From contig CAIKLQ010000501.1 of NCBI GenBank assembly GCA_903828255.1, positions 28,064 to 92,063 of the forward strand: a DNA stretch of 64,000 nt, given 5' to 3'. Source of the DNA: an uncultured Verrucomicrobiota bacterium (GTDB lineage: Bacteria > Verrucomicrobiota > Verrucomicrobiia > Limisphaerales > JADLHS01). The position numbers were made by a program, and so were the translations under genes. Each line of letters starts with the position of its first letter. Positions within the stretch are counted from its first letter, which is position 1. This document shows, one piece after another, positions 32,763-42,275 of this stretch. The notes below the pieces were generated by a model, which did no database searches, was not told the DNA's origin, and saw only the letters and a list, made by a program, of their open reading frames with translations.

Positions 32763-34622
32763 ATGAACAGGTCAGAAACTTTAGTCGGAGATTGCTACAC
32801 TCAGAACCCCGAGCTGTGGAAGGCAGCATGGCGTAAATACATCACGCGTCAATTGGCTCAAAGAGCACGAAGCTTTCTAAGCTCCATTTCTCCATTACAG
32901 ATTGACCCTCAGATTGCGACTATTGGACAGCCGACAGTTCGCGTGGGGATTGTGACTGTTGAATCAGCAATTCATTTCATCCTTGATGAGATCGCAGGAC
33001 CCGGTGAGTTTCGTGCTCTAGCCGCAGCATCCTGCATTTCTAACGGAGTCGGATTACCCTCACGCTCAAAAGTTGAAAATGTATTGCGCCCCATGATAGC
33101 TGCATCACTTACCAGTAGAGAAGGGACGACAGAAATATCTTTGGTTGCCGACCATGAAGTTTATGGGGGGGTGGCTGATGTTTTAAGTGAAGAACTTTTT
33201 CAGCTCGGACAGTCAGGTGCAATTCATGGGGAAGGAGTGATTCTTAATCAGTGTCTATTGATCTACCACCTGCGACGTTGGCGCTTCCCCTTTAGTCAAT
33301 TACCGCAAGCTCTCAACGATATGAATACCGGCGATTTGGGTTTGCCCGGTCATGTCATCTCGATACAAAACCGCCATTTCGCCTCGAATAATGAGGATGA
33401 CTTTTCGGTCCCCGTCGTTCCTCCTACCAGCGCCGCATTGCCAAATGCCGTTCTGACACACAGCAATCTTCTAAGCGCAGTGCAGAGCGAGTCGGCCGCC
33501 ATCGCGGCAAACGCAGGCTTTTTTCACCGCGCATTGAATATTAATCGCCCAATAGACCCTCAACTTCTGGCACAATCCTCGTTTGCAACGCAGCAACTTG
33601 TTGAGTCAGGGCGTAGGCTGGTCTACACACAATATGAGAATACGTCGCTTGTATTAATGTCGCTCGCCAGTATTGAGTTTTTATTGCGTTCGTTCTGCCC
33701 TCAACCTTGTGCCCCAGATCATCCTCTCGAAGAGGTGCTTCTACTCCACACTCAAATTTCAGAACGGCTTTGTGACACACTCAAGCGCATCTTTAGCACC
33801 GATGCTTGGAATATACGCAATCGCTGTATGCACGGTTCTTTTCTTGAACTTGAAGGACGCCGCGAAGACATGTTACGCCAATCTGGAATACTTTCTGGCC
33901 ATGGTGTCGCTGCGGTGGATTTGTCGCAAGACGGGAGTCTACCAGCAAATGTGTCATTTGTGATATTGACGGCCTTAAACAATTTGGCCCTGGAATTGGA
34001 ACGTGGCGGGAGAACATGTGATCGCCAGTGGGCACAACACTTTCTACTCACGGGTGAAGAGATCGGTTTTGCAAATTCCGTCCGTTGCGATCTGCTGCAA
34101 AACATTGGAGAAGCCGAAGCGTGGAGACGACACATCCGGGATTATTTACGTGCAGTTACTCCGTGCTTAAGCTCTCCGTTGCAAATTGGAATGCAAAGCT
34201 GGGTCACGCCGGCTCACTCGATTGACTCAATGCCCGGATTTTTTTTCTTAATGCTACTTTTCGAGCCGTTCCTTCGTCAGACACTTCTCTTTGCAGGTCG
34301 AAGTGTTCTCCAGAACCAAATCTCTGGCAGGGGTGGTGTGCCCCACTATCGTGTTCAATACAAAATGATGGACGAGAACGGTCTGTTCACTGCCGCCAAT
34401 ATCTTCTGGTTGACCGAGGACTTAAGCCCGGCGGAGAAGCCAACCGCAGAACGCGTGTTGCGATTAGCCGTAAAGTGCCGTGACGCCGTTGCACATGGCG
34501 CAGTTTTCGACTACACGGCAGAGATTCGGAAGGTTTACGGGCACTTAGTCATCAAAGCCATGCAGCTAGTTATTGAGGCTGGGCTGAGGCAATTGGAAAG
34601 CACAGGGAGCCGCACCCGATGA
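32763..34622 (+). CDS. Hypothetical protein with two HEPN-like RX4H motifs
   Basis: WNIRNRCMHGSF and KCRDAVAHGAV; region visibly more AT-rich than its neighbours. Confidence 0.5.
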   Translation: MNRSETLVGDCYTQNPELWKAAWRKYITRQLAQRARSFLSSISPLQIDPQIATIGQPTVRVGIVTVESAIHFILDEIAGPGEFRALAAASCISNGVGLPSRSKVENVLRPMIAASLTSREGTTEISLVADHEVYGGVADVLSEELFQLGQSGAIHGEGVILNQCLLIYHLRRWRFPFSQLPQALNDMNTGDLGLPGHVISIQNRHFASNNEDDFSVPVVPPTSAALPNAVLTHSNLLSAVQSESAAIAANAGFFHRALNINRPIDPQLLAQSSFATQQLVESGRRLVYTQYENTSLVLMSLASIEFLLRSFCPQPCAPDHPLEEVLLLHTQISERLCDTLKRIFSTDAWNIRNRCMHGSFLELEGRREDMLRQSGILSGHGVAAVDLSQDGSLPANVSFVILTALNNLALELERGGRTCDRQWAQHFLLTGEEIGFANSVRCDLLQNIGEAEAWRRHIRDYLRAVTPCLSSPLQIGMQSWVTPAHSIDSMPGFFFLMLLFEPFLRQTLLFAGRSVLQNQISGRGGVPHYRVQYKMMDENGLFTAANIFWLTEDLSPAEKPTAERVLRLAVKCRDAVAHGAVFDYTAEIRKVYGHLVIKAMQLVIEAGLRQLESTGSRTR

Positions 34623-34765
34623 AAGCCACCCCCATCGTCAAAAGTAAGGAGGAGGCTACCGGCCCCACCGTCCCGGAAACCAATGACATCCAACTCGATG
34701 CCGTGTCTTACACTCTAAGCGCCTTCCCCATTGTGAACCGGATGAACGCGGCGAACTACGATTAA
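34619..34765 (+). pseudogene. 48-codon fragment resembling the C-terminus of a PglX-like methyltransferase
   Basis: Translation MKATPIVKSKEEATGPTVPETNDIQLDAVSYTLSAFPIVNRMNAANYD; compare AIAYILDSFPIVKRKDEAKFNGDY of the methyltransferase at 24346-29031; ATGA overlap with the upstream gene. Confidence 0.45.
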
Positions 34766-34770
34766 AACCA

Positions 34771-37700
34771 ATGTCTGCCAACGCTCAATCCTTTAGTGCA
34801 CGCCGATCAGGTGGCGTCCGCCATACACCGGAAGCAGACATTGAGAGCATTCGGGACCTGCTTCGTGGCTATGGCTCGTCGCGAAGCATTTTGAAGGAGT
34901 TGATCCAAAACGCGGAAGACTCCGGCGCTTCGCGCATGGAAATGCTTTATCTCCCGGGCGACCCAGCCTCACCCCATTCGTTGCTGCGAGGCCCGGGATT
35001 GCTGGTCGCCAACAACGGAACTTTCACACAAGAGAACCGGGACGCTATCACCCAGATTAACCTCGGAACCAAGGGCACGGAGGAACGGGCCATTGGCCGG
35101 TTCGGCAAGGGCCTGAAGAGTGTGTTCGCCTGGTGCGAGGCGTTCTTCATCATCGCCCGCACGGACCGAAATCAAGGCTGGCCGGACGACTCCATCACCG
35201 ACTTCTTTAACCCATGGCACGGTTGGCGACATCAGGACTGGGAGGATGAATTCGAGAAAAGCGGGGACATTCTTCTGATTGAGACAAGGAAACACTTTGC
35301 AGACATCTACAGCGAAAGTGACCCCTGGCTTGCATTTTGGTTTCCCCTGCGATGCGAATTACACACCAAAGATGGCGACGATCGGGAAAGCTTCGACAAC
35401 GGTTTGCCCGGTGAAGATCCGAGTTTTATCAAAAAGCTCGCCACGGAGCTGCAGACGTTAGCTCCTTCGCTTGTTTCCCTCAGAAACCTGCAACGGATTG
35501 CGATCATGGACGGCAACGGTGGAAAGCAGACATCTCTGATTTGGGAGTTCCCGCAGAAGAGCGAGCGAATCCCAGCGCCGGATTCAGAATCCGATTCTGT
35601 TAAATTTGTCAGTGGCGAAACAACGCTGCGTGCTGATTGTGAGACTCCGTTGCGCTACTGCGGATTTGCGGGGCGACTACCCGATCAGGCAGTTGATCAG
35701 CTTAAGACTGCGGCGGACTGGCCCCGGGTAGTCCAGCGCACGCGCGACAGGAGCAAGGCCGGGTGTCCGGTCAAAGGCGAAGCTCACTTCGCCACGTTGC
35801 TCACATGGGGTGCTGTTAACGAAGACAAGTCGCCCGGCAGTCTTGACGTGCGCTGGTGCGTCTTTTTCCCCGTGGGCAAGCAACCGCCCGGTGTTGGCCG
35901 CATCGAACTCCCCACAATCCGTCGTCCCATTACGCTGAACCTCCATGGGTTCTTCTTCTTGGATTCCGAGCGGTTGCGAATTGATGGCTTGGACGACGCG
36001 TTCAGCCACAATGGTTCAACGGCCATTCGGGTCTGTGTCGAATGGAATCGCATCCTCGCAACACAAGGGACACTGGCAAGGCTTCCTGCCGCCCTCGCCG
36101 CTTTTGCAGATCAAGAGTCATTTACCAATCCCCAATGTAACGAACTCGCACACGCCATCCAGCAGACAGGAGTCTGGTCGAACTTTAGGGACGCCGTCTG
36201 TCACCTTGAAACATGGCGACCCCGCTGGCGGTCAGGCGCTGAGAAGTGGGAACTCGTTCCGGTCGGCAATACGGTTCTTTTCATCCCCAGGATTTCCGCC
36301 ACTGGCGAAGTCCTCGCCCGCCTTCCCAAGCTGGCGAGCTTGAGCGAACTCGTTACGCTGGTCGCTCGTGGTAGTGACAAAGATCTGCCGGGCCTCTACG
36401 ACGGCGCAGAGCAAAAATGGCCTGAGAATTTAGTGCTGCAATTGTTGGATGGTGTGCAACTCAGCCCCACCGCCGATCAGGCGGCTGCCGATTGGATCAA
36501 CGCCCTCTTAACTTACCTGCATGAAACACACTCCCTGACTCCCGCCATCCGTGAGCGAGTTTCCACTCTGCCACTCCTGCCGGTGCGTGTGGCTCGCACC
36601 GGGGTCCATCGGCGCGTAAGTGCGGGAGAATGGGACGCTGCGATTGCGGCCGATCAACTATTCGCACCCGCCACCCAGACGGATGGTTGGCTGCGTTTGT
36701 TGCACCCTGCTTTACCTGATTGGTCTTGCATCATCGCCGAATGGACCATCCCTGGGTGGTTCACGGGCCAACGTCCGCCTCTGCTTAATGCTCTCACTGC
36801 CGCATCCGCTGTCGTCTCGCAGTCCACACTGGGAGAGTTCACCGCGCTGGCCGAGTTGGTGCGCCACTTCATTTCTCAACCCGGCCTGCCGGACTCATTG
36901 CGCTTGGCCGTGCGCTACCTGATGCACGGCCACGCCGCCCATGCGCAGGACCGCGAACACTTCCTGTTCATGCCATCAACGCAGCCAGGCATGCTGATCT
37001 GGAGTCGTCTCATCAAGCAGTTGCTCATTCACGAGGGCGGGGAAAATTCCTGGCGGCTCCTGCATCAGCAGTGGGCCTCGGTCCTTAGCCCTCAGGCTCA
37101 GAAGGACCTGACGGTGTCCACCATTGACCAACTGGGCGCGTGGGAGGAGTTGATGACCGCCCAGGCCGACTTCAGCACGCTGGAATTCCCGGCCACCGAA
37201 TGGTCTGCCTCCGATATCGCCACGTTGCTGCACGGTCTGTTCCAGGTCGGCCAGTCGAATCTCGACGGCACGATTGCTCTCCTGCGCAAACTGCGCCTGC
37301 ACAACCTGCGGGGGCAATCCAACGAACGCGTGTCCGTTGCGGCTGCCGATGGACGACTGGGCGATCTGTTCGTCCTCCAAACTCTCAACTTCGAGGCCTC
37401 TATTCCCAAAGAACTCCTGCCGCTGTGGGAACGATTCCTCTCCACCACAAAAATCGTGGAGCGCGTCCAGGACGGGTTGGCCGCGACCGTTCAGGAAAAA
37501 CTCTTCCGGAACACTACCGCTGAGGGCGAAGAATACGATGCCACGCTGGACTGGAACTATGTGGTGCGCCGTTGCCTCGAATCCTCCGACGCATGCGCTT
37601 GGGCGCCGCTGATCATGGAGGCGCTTAGCCACGGCGATCTGGCGGTGCGGGGATTAGGTCCAAAATTGAAGCAGACCGAATGGCTGCCCTTGTCGTCCGC

Positions 37701-40700
37701 CGGCAGCCTCGCACCTGACTCCATCATCATGATCGATGGCTTGGAGGTGGAGCTTCACGAACTGCTCGATCCCGCCGAGGACGGGCTGGCCGGGACTCGC
37801 GCGCTGTCGGAAGCCGTGGTCGGGCACGATGGTTTCGCCACGCTCAAGAAATATTTCCCCAACATCGAGGAGGCGCTGGGACTCCTTGGCCTTTGGCTGA
37901 AGGATAAGCCAGATTGGCATCTCGGTTTGGCTGAGTCATCGTTGCCCCCGGAGTTGGACAAGTTTCTCCCGTCCGTCGAAACCCTGCCCGAGCTTCCCGG
38001 CGCCGGACTGCTGGCCAAACTGTGGCGGCTGCCCAGCCAGGCTGAAAGCGATGAGTGGGATGCTTTGTTGCGAGAACACATCTGGCCGGCAATTCTGCGG
38101 CCATTTGCCTATGAACAAGACGGCGTGATCCGCCTTGAGCGCGTGCTCTCCCAGTTGGCGACCACACCAACCCGCATTGCGTTTGATGCCTACCTGCGGC
38201 AGGCCGTCGCCGACACTGTGGTCGTGCCCATGCTTCCGCGTCTGTCGTTGGTGAACCAGCGCGGACAGTGGCGTCTCGCCAGCCAGTTGATTTGGCCTTC
38301 CGCCAATCTCGATCCTGCCGCCCAGTTGTGTCAGGAACAGGACCACATTCTATCGGCCATCCGGGTCGCACCAATTCAGCCGGGCACCGCCGCTCCTGCC
38401 CAACGAGCCGTGCAGGGCCGCTTGGAGTTGGGCGATAACCGATTGGACTCCGAGCCGGATTTTCCCGCCCAAGCCAAAATCTTGGCTGGCTACCTTCAGC
38501 CGTTTCGGAACGGCAACGTGGGAGAAATCCTCCCAGCGGCGCTGGTGGCCGTTCTCGGCAGCCACCCCACCATGCTGGCCCTTCTCCGCGAACTGCTCCA
38601 AGCTGGATTCGGTCAGGACCCGGACGATTTTCTAACCTATCTACTGGGCGAACAACGCACCAAAGTCATCAACGAGGTCCGTTCCCAGCGTTTTCTGATC
38701 GAGATTGTCCATGGCCGCAGCACGCACGCTCAAACCATCACCGGTGACAGGGTGACGGTAGACCTGACCACGGACATCAATACGCTCATCGTTGGGGATT
38801 CTTCTGAGCTTTGGCGTCGTTACTTTTACCAGCATCGTCCAGAAACCGAATGTCATCGCTTGCGTTTGCGCGCCATCGAACGACCCGATGATTTGTCCGA
38901 TCCCGTCGCCATCTTCGCATCCACGATCGAAACCATCCTGCTTAAGGTTCACTGCAATGGCGTCACGAGTCTCTGCCCGAGCAACCTCAAGGAGGTGTTG
39001 GGCGAGGTGGCGGATGCTGGTCAGGCCGATCTGCGGCGCAGTCAGCTTTACCTATTGGACATGGCCGAGGCGCGCCTCAAGGAATTGGCGGTGCGCAGCA
39101 TTCCGGAATTCGAACAGGTGCTTCGGCAATTCAGTGATGCGCGCCAGGCACGGGTGGATGCCGATTTGTTCCAGACAAGATCCCCTGCACGGGCCAGGGA
39201 GAAGCTCGAAAAAGCCGAAAAACTTATCACCGAGGCCAAACGCACCTTGGTGAGCCTTTTGCAGTCACCCGAGGACGAAGCCACCCGACGCACGCTCGTT
39301 GAGGCCGTGCGTCGCAAAATGACCGACTTCCAATACAGTCTCGATTCGGTAGCGCTTGAATTGTTTCAGAACGCCGATGACGCCGTCGCCGAATGGGAGG
39401 AGATGAAGCAAGAACTCCACCCACACGAGCGCCAGTTCGTAGTCCACTTGGATGCGACCCAGCGACAGCTGGAGCTGATCCACTGGGGACGCCCGATCAA
39501 TCGCCACGCCTTCGCTGGTTTTCTGCACGGTCTCAAGCGCGGCTACGATCAGGACCTGCAGAAAATGCTCACCCTTAATTTCTCCGACAAGGGTGTCGGC
39601 AGTGCCGATCAGCCGGTCATTGTGACCGGCCGCTTTGGCCTCGGTTTCAAAACGGTCTTTTTTGTGGCGGACCAACCCGAGGTGATCAGTGGCCGGCTGG
39701 CCTTTGAGATTCGTGGCGGTTTCTTCCCGGTGCCGTTGCCACTCGATAACGCCAAAGCCTTGCGCGAGTGGGCAGACTCGCTCGGCGTTCCCGGTTTAGT
39801 GCCTACGGCCATTCGCCTCAAATGGGCTGCTGACACCAAGGCCGAAGAACTCTCCAAGGCTTTTGACGCGTTCACGTGCATCGCACCCTTGCTGGCCATT
39901 TTCTCCCGCCGCATCCGCACGTTGAGCGTAAAAAACGGCGACGACAGCGTCACCATCACCAGCCACGAAGAAAAACTGACCGACTCCGGCCGGCTTACGC
40001 ACATCCAGGTCGCCCAAAAGGCTTATCTCTGTTTCCGCTGCCCGCTCCGCGCTGACGAACGCCCCGCCTCGGTGCTGATTCAGTTGGACGCCAGCGGCGT
40101 ATCTCATTTGCCGGAGAGTTTGCCCCGCCTGTGGATTACCACGCCCACCACCGAGCACTCGGATTTGCGCTGGGCTGTGAACGCTCCATTCAAACCCGAT
40201 GCCGGTCGCCAGCGGCTTGCGCTTAACAATCCGGTGAATCGCCAGATTGCCGAAGAGGTGGCCCACACCTGGCTTCAGTCATTACTCGAATTGTATGATG
40301 AGACGCAGGCGCGTTGGGACGCGTTCGCCCTTCAGCTGGACCTGCATTCAACCGCCTCTTTCGAAAATTGGTGGCTGCAACTTTGGAACGAAATGACCCG
40401 GACCTGGCCCGTCTGTAAATGGGAAAACCTGCGCGATGGCGGCCAAGTGTTGGGCTATATCGCTTGGGGACAGTCCACCGGTGCCATGCTTCGGCTGATC
40501 CAGCAACGCTCCGCCATCCCATCCAACCTTCCCGGTGCTTACGCCCGTCTGGTAAAAAGTGGCGACGTTCATTTTTCCATCGCAGGCCTGCTGGCCGATC
40601 AGGCCAACGGTTGCCTGGCGCTAATCGCCGAATGGGTCTCCGCGCAGACAGCCTTTCCCCCCGGGCAGACCGTTGACGCCGAGGTCGCCCAGTTTCTCAA

Positions 40701-42270
40701 GCAAACGCTGCCTGCCCAAAAACTCAAAGGCGAATTGAACTTGCGCACCGCACTGAACGCCGAATTGGGTGAGAACCAGGAGGTGAACCATTTGATCGGC
40801 GAGCGCCTCGGCCAGCTCTTCCTCCAGTGCAAGGCGCTCTTCGACACCTCTAGTCCTTATTCGTCCGAAGTGCAGCCGCTCCTGTCCTCGCTCAACCAAG
40901 CCAAGCTGCTTGCCTCAGACGGCAAATATTATCCTGCGCCAAATCTCATCTGCCCTCGATCACTCGACAACCTTATTGATAAGGACGAGGCCGACCGTGC
41001 GAAGTTCGCCCCCGCATCCGCCGTCCTTTCCACCGGCTATTCGGAGGCGGCCTTGCATTTCTTCGTGAAGGCCCGGGGACAACTCGCGGCCAACGCGATC
41101 ATGCTGGCAGCATGGGTCAGGCAGGCTTCGCCGGAACAACTCCCTGCCATCTTCAGGTATCTCATCGAAGGCGAGCTGGGCCAGCAACTGGCCGACGAGT
41201 TGAAACGGCCGTGGCTCGACACGCAACGTGCGACGTCCGCCTTCCAAAGTTTGTTGTCTCCCGACCAGAACGAATTGGAACGCAAATTCTCGCGCGGCCG
41301 TATTATCATTACGCAGACACCCATCGAGGTCAGCATCATCGAACTTCCCCCCGCCGTTCAGGTCATGGAGGCCGATGTCGCTTTCCGCCTCGTCTCGGAA
41401 TGGTGGACTCGGGAACACGCTACGTGGACGGCAGACTACGAGGCCCGAACCTACCCGCCCGGATTCCCGGGCACCTTGCCCTGGCCGGGTGAAGACGAGT
41501 GGGACGCATCCACAGCACCTTCCGCCCAGGCGCGCTGGCTCTTGCTCTTCGTCCAAGCTGCCTTGGTTCCTCTTGGCTTCAATCGCATTGGCCGGGACCA
41601 AAGTTTCACCCGTTTCCTCGTCCAGAATGATTGGGTGGATGTTCTTGCACGGGTATCCCATGACCCGAATGTTTTATTCACTGTGCTGGACGACTACCTG
41701 GGCGCTTACATCCAGAACACCCAGTTCCATTTTCAAATGCGTCAGTTTATTGCTTTTTACGCGGTGTCCCGAAACCTCGATTCGTTCCTCCATTCGCTGC
41801 GTGCTGCCGAGAGCTCCACACAGCCTGACGCCTTCAATTTGGTGTTCAGCCCAAACGCCAATCCCGCCCTCTCCGGCACGGGCATCGTTGCCCCGCCTCT
41901 GAGCGGCATGCTCGGCATGGGCACTTGCCAGTTGCTCCGCGAACTCTATCGGCTTGGTCGATTGTCCAATCCCCACGGCTACCAGTTTGCCTTCACGCCG
42001 ATTCGCAAGGTGCGCCGGCTATGCACACAGCTTTTTGGCACTTCGGAAGGAGACGCCGGCGCCGCTGCTTCGATGGCCATTTTCTCTGAACTTCAGGCCA
42101 TGGGCACCGAGTTGAAGTTGGACCCTACCTTCAAACACTCCTTTGACTTGCCTTTCCAGATTCTCGCCGAGAACAAGAGCCTCCGCATCACAGTCCTGCG
42201 GGAAGACTTCGAAGCCGAGGCCATGGATAGTCCCGAACTCGACGCCGCACCCAGGAATTTCTCCTTCTAA
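34771..42270 (+). CDS. Giant sacsin-like protein with two GHKL ATPase modules
   Basis: SSRSILKELIQNAEDSGASRMEML...AIGRFGKGLKSVFAW; second module YSLDSVALELFQNADDAVAEW...TLNFSDKGVG...GRFGLGFKTVFFVADQPEV. Confidence 0.85.
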   Translation: MSANAQSFSARRSGGVRHTPEADIESIRDLLRGYGSSRSILKELIQNAEDSGASRMEMLYLPGDPASPHSLLRGPGLLVANNGTFTQENRDAITQINLGTKGTEERAIGRFGKGLKSVFAWCEAFFIIARTDRNQGWPDDSITDFFNPWHGWRHQDWEDEFEKSGDILLIETRKHFADIYSESDPWLAFWFPLRCELHTKDGDDRESFDNGLPGEDPSFIKKLATELQTLAPSLVSLRNLQRIAIMDGNGGKQTSLIWEFPQKSERIPAPDSESDSVKFVSGETTLRADCETPLRYCGFAGRLPDQAVDQLKTAADWPRVVQRTRDRSKAGCPVKGEAHFATLLTWGAVNEDKSPGSLDVRWCVFFPVGKQPPGVGRIELPTIRRPITLNLHGFFFLDSERLRIDGLDDAFSHNGSTAIRVCVEWNRILATQGTLARLPAALAAFADQESFTNPQCNELAHAIQQTGVWSNFRDAVCHLETWRPRWRSGAEKWELVPVGNTVLFIPRISATGEVLARLPKLASLSELVTLVARGSDKDLPGLYDGAEQKWPENLVLQLLDGVQLSPTADQAAADWINALLTYLHETHSLTPAIRERVSTLPLLPVRVARTGVHRRVSAGEWDAAIAADQLFAPATQTDGWLRLLHPALPDWSCIIAEWTIPGWFTGQRPPLLNALTAASAVVSQSTLGEFTALAELVRHFISQPGLPDSLRLAVRYLMHGHAAHAQDREHFLFMPSTQPGMLIWSRLIKQLLIHEGGENSWRLLHQQWASVLSPQAQKDLTVSTIDQLGAWEELMTAQADFSTLEFPATEWSASDIATLLHGLFQVGQSNLDGTIALLRKLRLHNLRGQSNERVSVAAADGRLGDLFVLQTLNFEASIPKELLPLWERFLSTTKIVERVQDGLAATVQEKLFRNTTAEGEEYDATLDWNYVVRRCLESSDACAWAPLIMEALSHGDLAVRGLGPKLKQTEWLPLSSAGSLAPDSIIMIDGLEVELHELLDPAEDGLAGTRALSEAVVGHDGFATLKKYFPNIEEALGLLGLWLKDKPDWHLGLAESSLPPELDKFLPSVETLPELPGAGLLAKLWRLPSQAESDEWDALLREHIWPAILRPFAYEQDGVIRLERVLSQLATTPTRIAFDAYLRQAVADTVVVPMLPRLSLVNQRGQWRLASQLIWPSANLDPAAQLCQEQDHILSAIRVAPIQPGTAAPAQRAVQGRLELGDNRLDSEPDFPAQAKILAGYLQPFRNGNVGEILPAALVAVLGSHPTMLALLRELLQAGFGQDPDDFLTYLLGEQRTKVINEVRSQRFLIEIVHGRSTHAQTITGDRVTVDLTTDINTLIVGDSSELWRRYFYQHRPETECHRLRLRAIERPDDLSDPVAIFASTIETILLKVHCNGVTSLCPSNLKEVLGEVADAGQADLRRSQLYLLDMAEARLKELAVRSIPEFEQVLRQFSDARQARVDADLFQTRSPARAREKLEKAEKLITEAKRTLVSLLQSPEDEATRRTLVEAVRRKMTDFQYSLDSVALELFQNADDAVAEWEEMKQELHPHERQFVVHLDATQRQLELIHWGRPINRHAFAGFLHGLKRGYDQDLQKMLTLNFSDKGVGSADQPVIVTGRFGLGFKTVFFVADQPEVISGRLAFEIRGGFFPVPLPLDNAKALREWADSLGVPGLVPTAIRLKWAADTKAEELSKAFDAFTCIAPLLAIFSRRIRTLSVKNGDDSVTITSHEEKLTDSGRLTHIQVAQKAYLCFRCPLRADERPASVLIQLDASGVSHLPESLPRLWITTPTTEHSDLRWAVNAPFKPDAGRQRLALNNPVNRQIAEEVAHTWLQSLLELYDETQARWDAFALQLDLHSTASFENWWLQLWNEMTRTWPVCKWENLRDGGQVLGYIAWGQSTGAMLRLIQQRSAIPSNLPGAYARLVKSGDVHFSIAGLLADQANGCLALIAEWVSAQTAFPPGQTVDAEVAQFLKQTLPAQKLKGELNLRTALNAELGENQEVNHLIGERLGQLFLQCKALFDTSSPYSSEVQPLLSSLNQAKLLASDGKYYPAPNLICPRSLDNLIDKDEADRAKFAPASAVLSTGYSEAALHFFVKARGQLAANAIMLAAWVRQASPEQLPAIFRYLIEGELGQQLADELKRPWLDTQRATSAFQSLLSPDQNELERKFSRGRIIITQTPIEVSIIELPPAVQVMEADVAFRLVSEWWTREHATWTADYEARTYPPGFPGTLPWPGEDEWDASTAPSAQARWLLLFVQAALVPLGFNRIGRDQSFTRFLVQNDWVDVLARVSHDPNVLFTVLDDYLGAYIQNTQFHFQMRQFIAFYAVSRNLDSFLHSLRAAESSTQPDAFNLVFSPNANPALSGTGIVAPPLSGMLGMGTCQLLRELYRLGRLSNPHGYQFAFTPIRKVRRLCTQLFGTSEGDAGAAASMAIFSELQAMGTELKLDPTFKHSFDLPFQILAENKSLRITVLREDFEAEAMDSPELDAAPRNFSF

Positions 42271-42275
42271 CCGCT

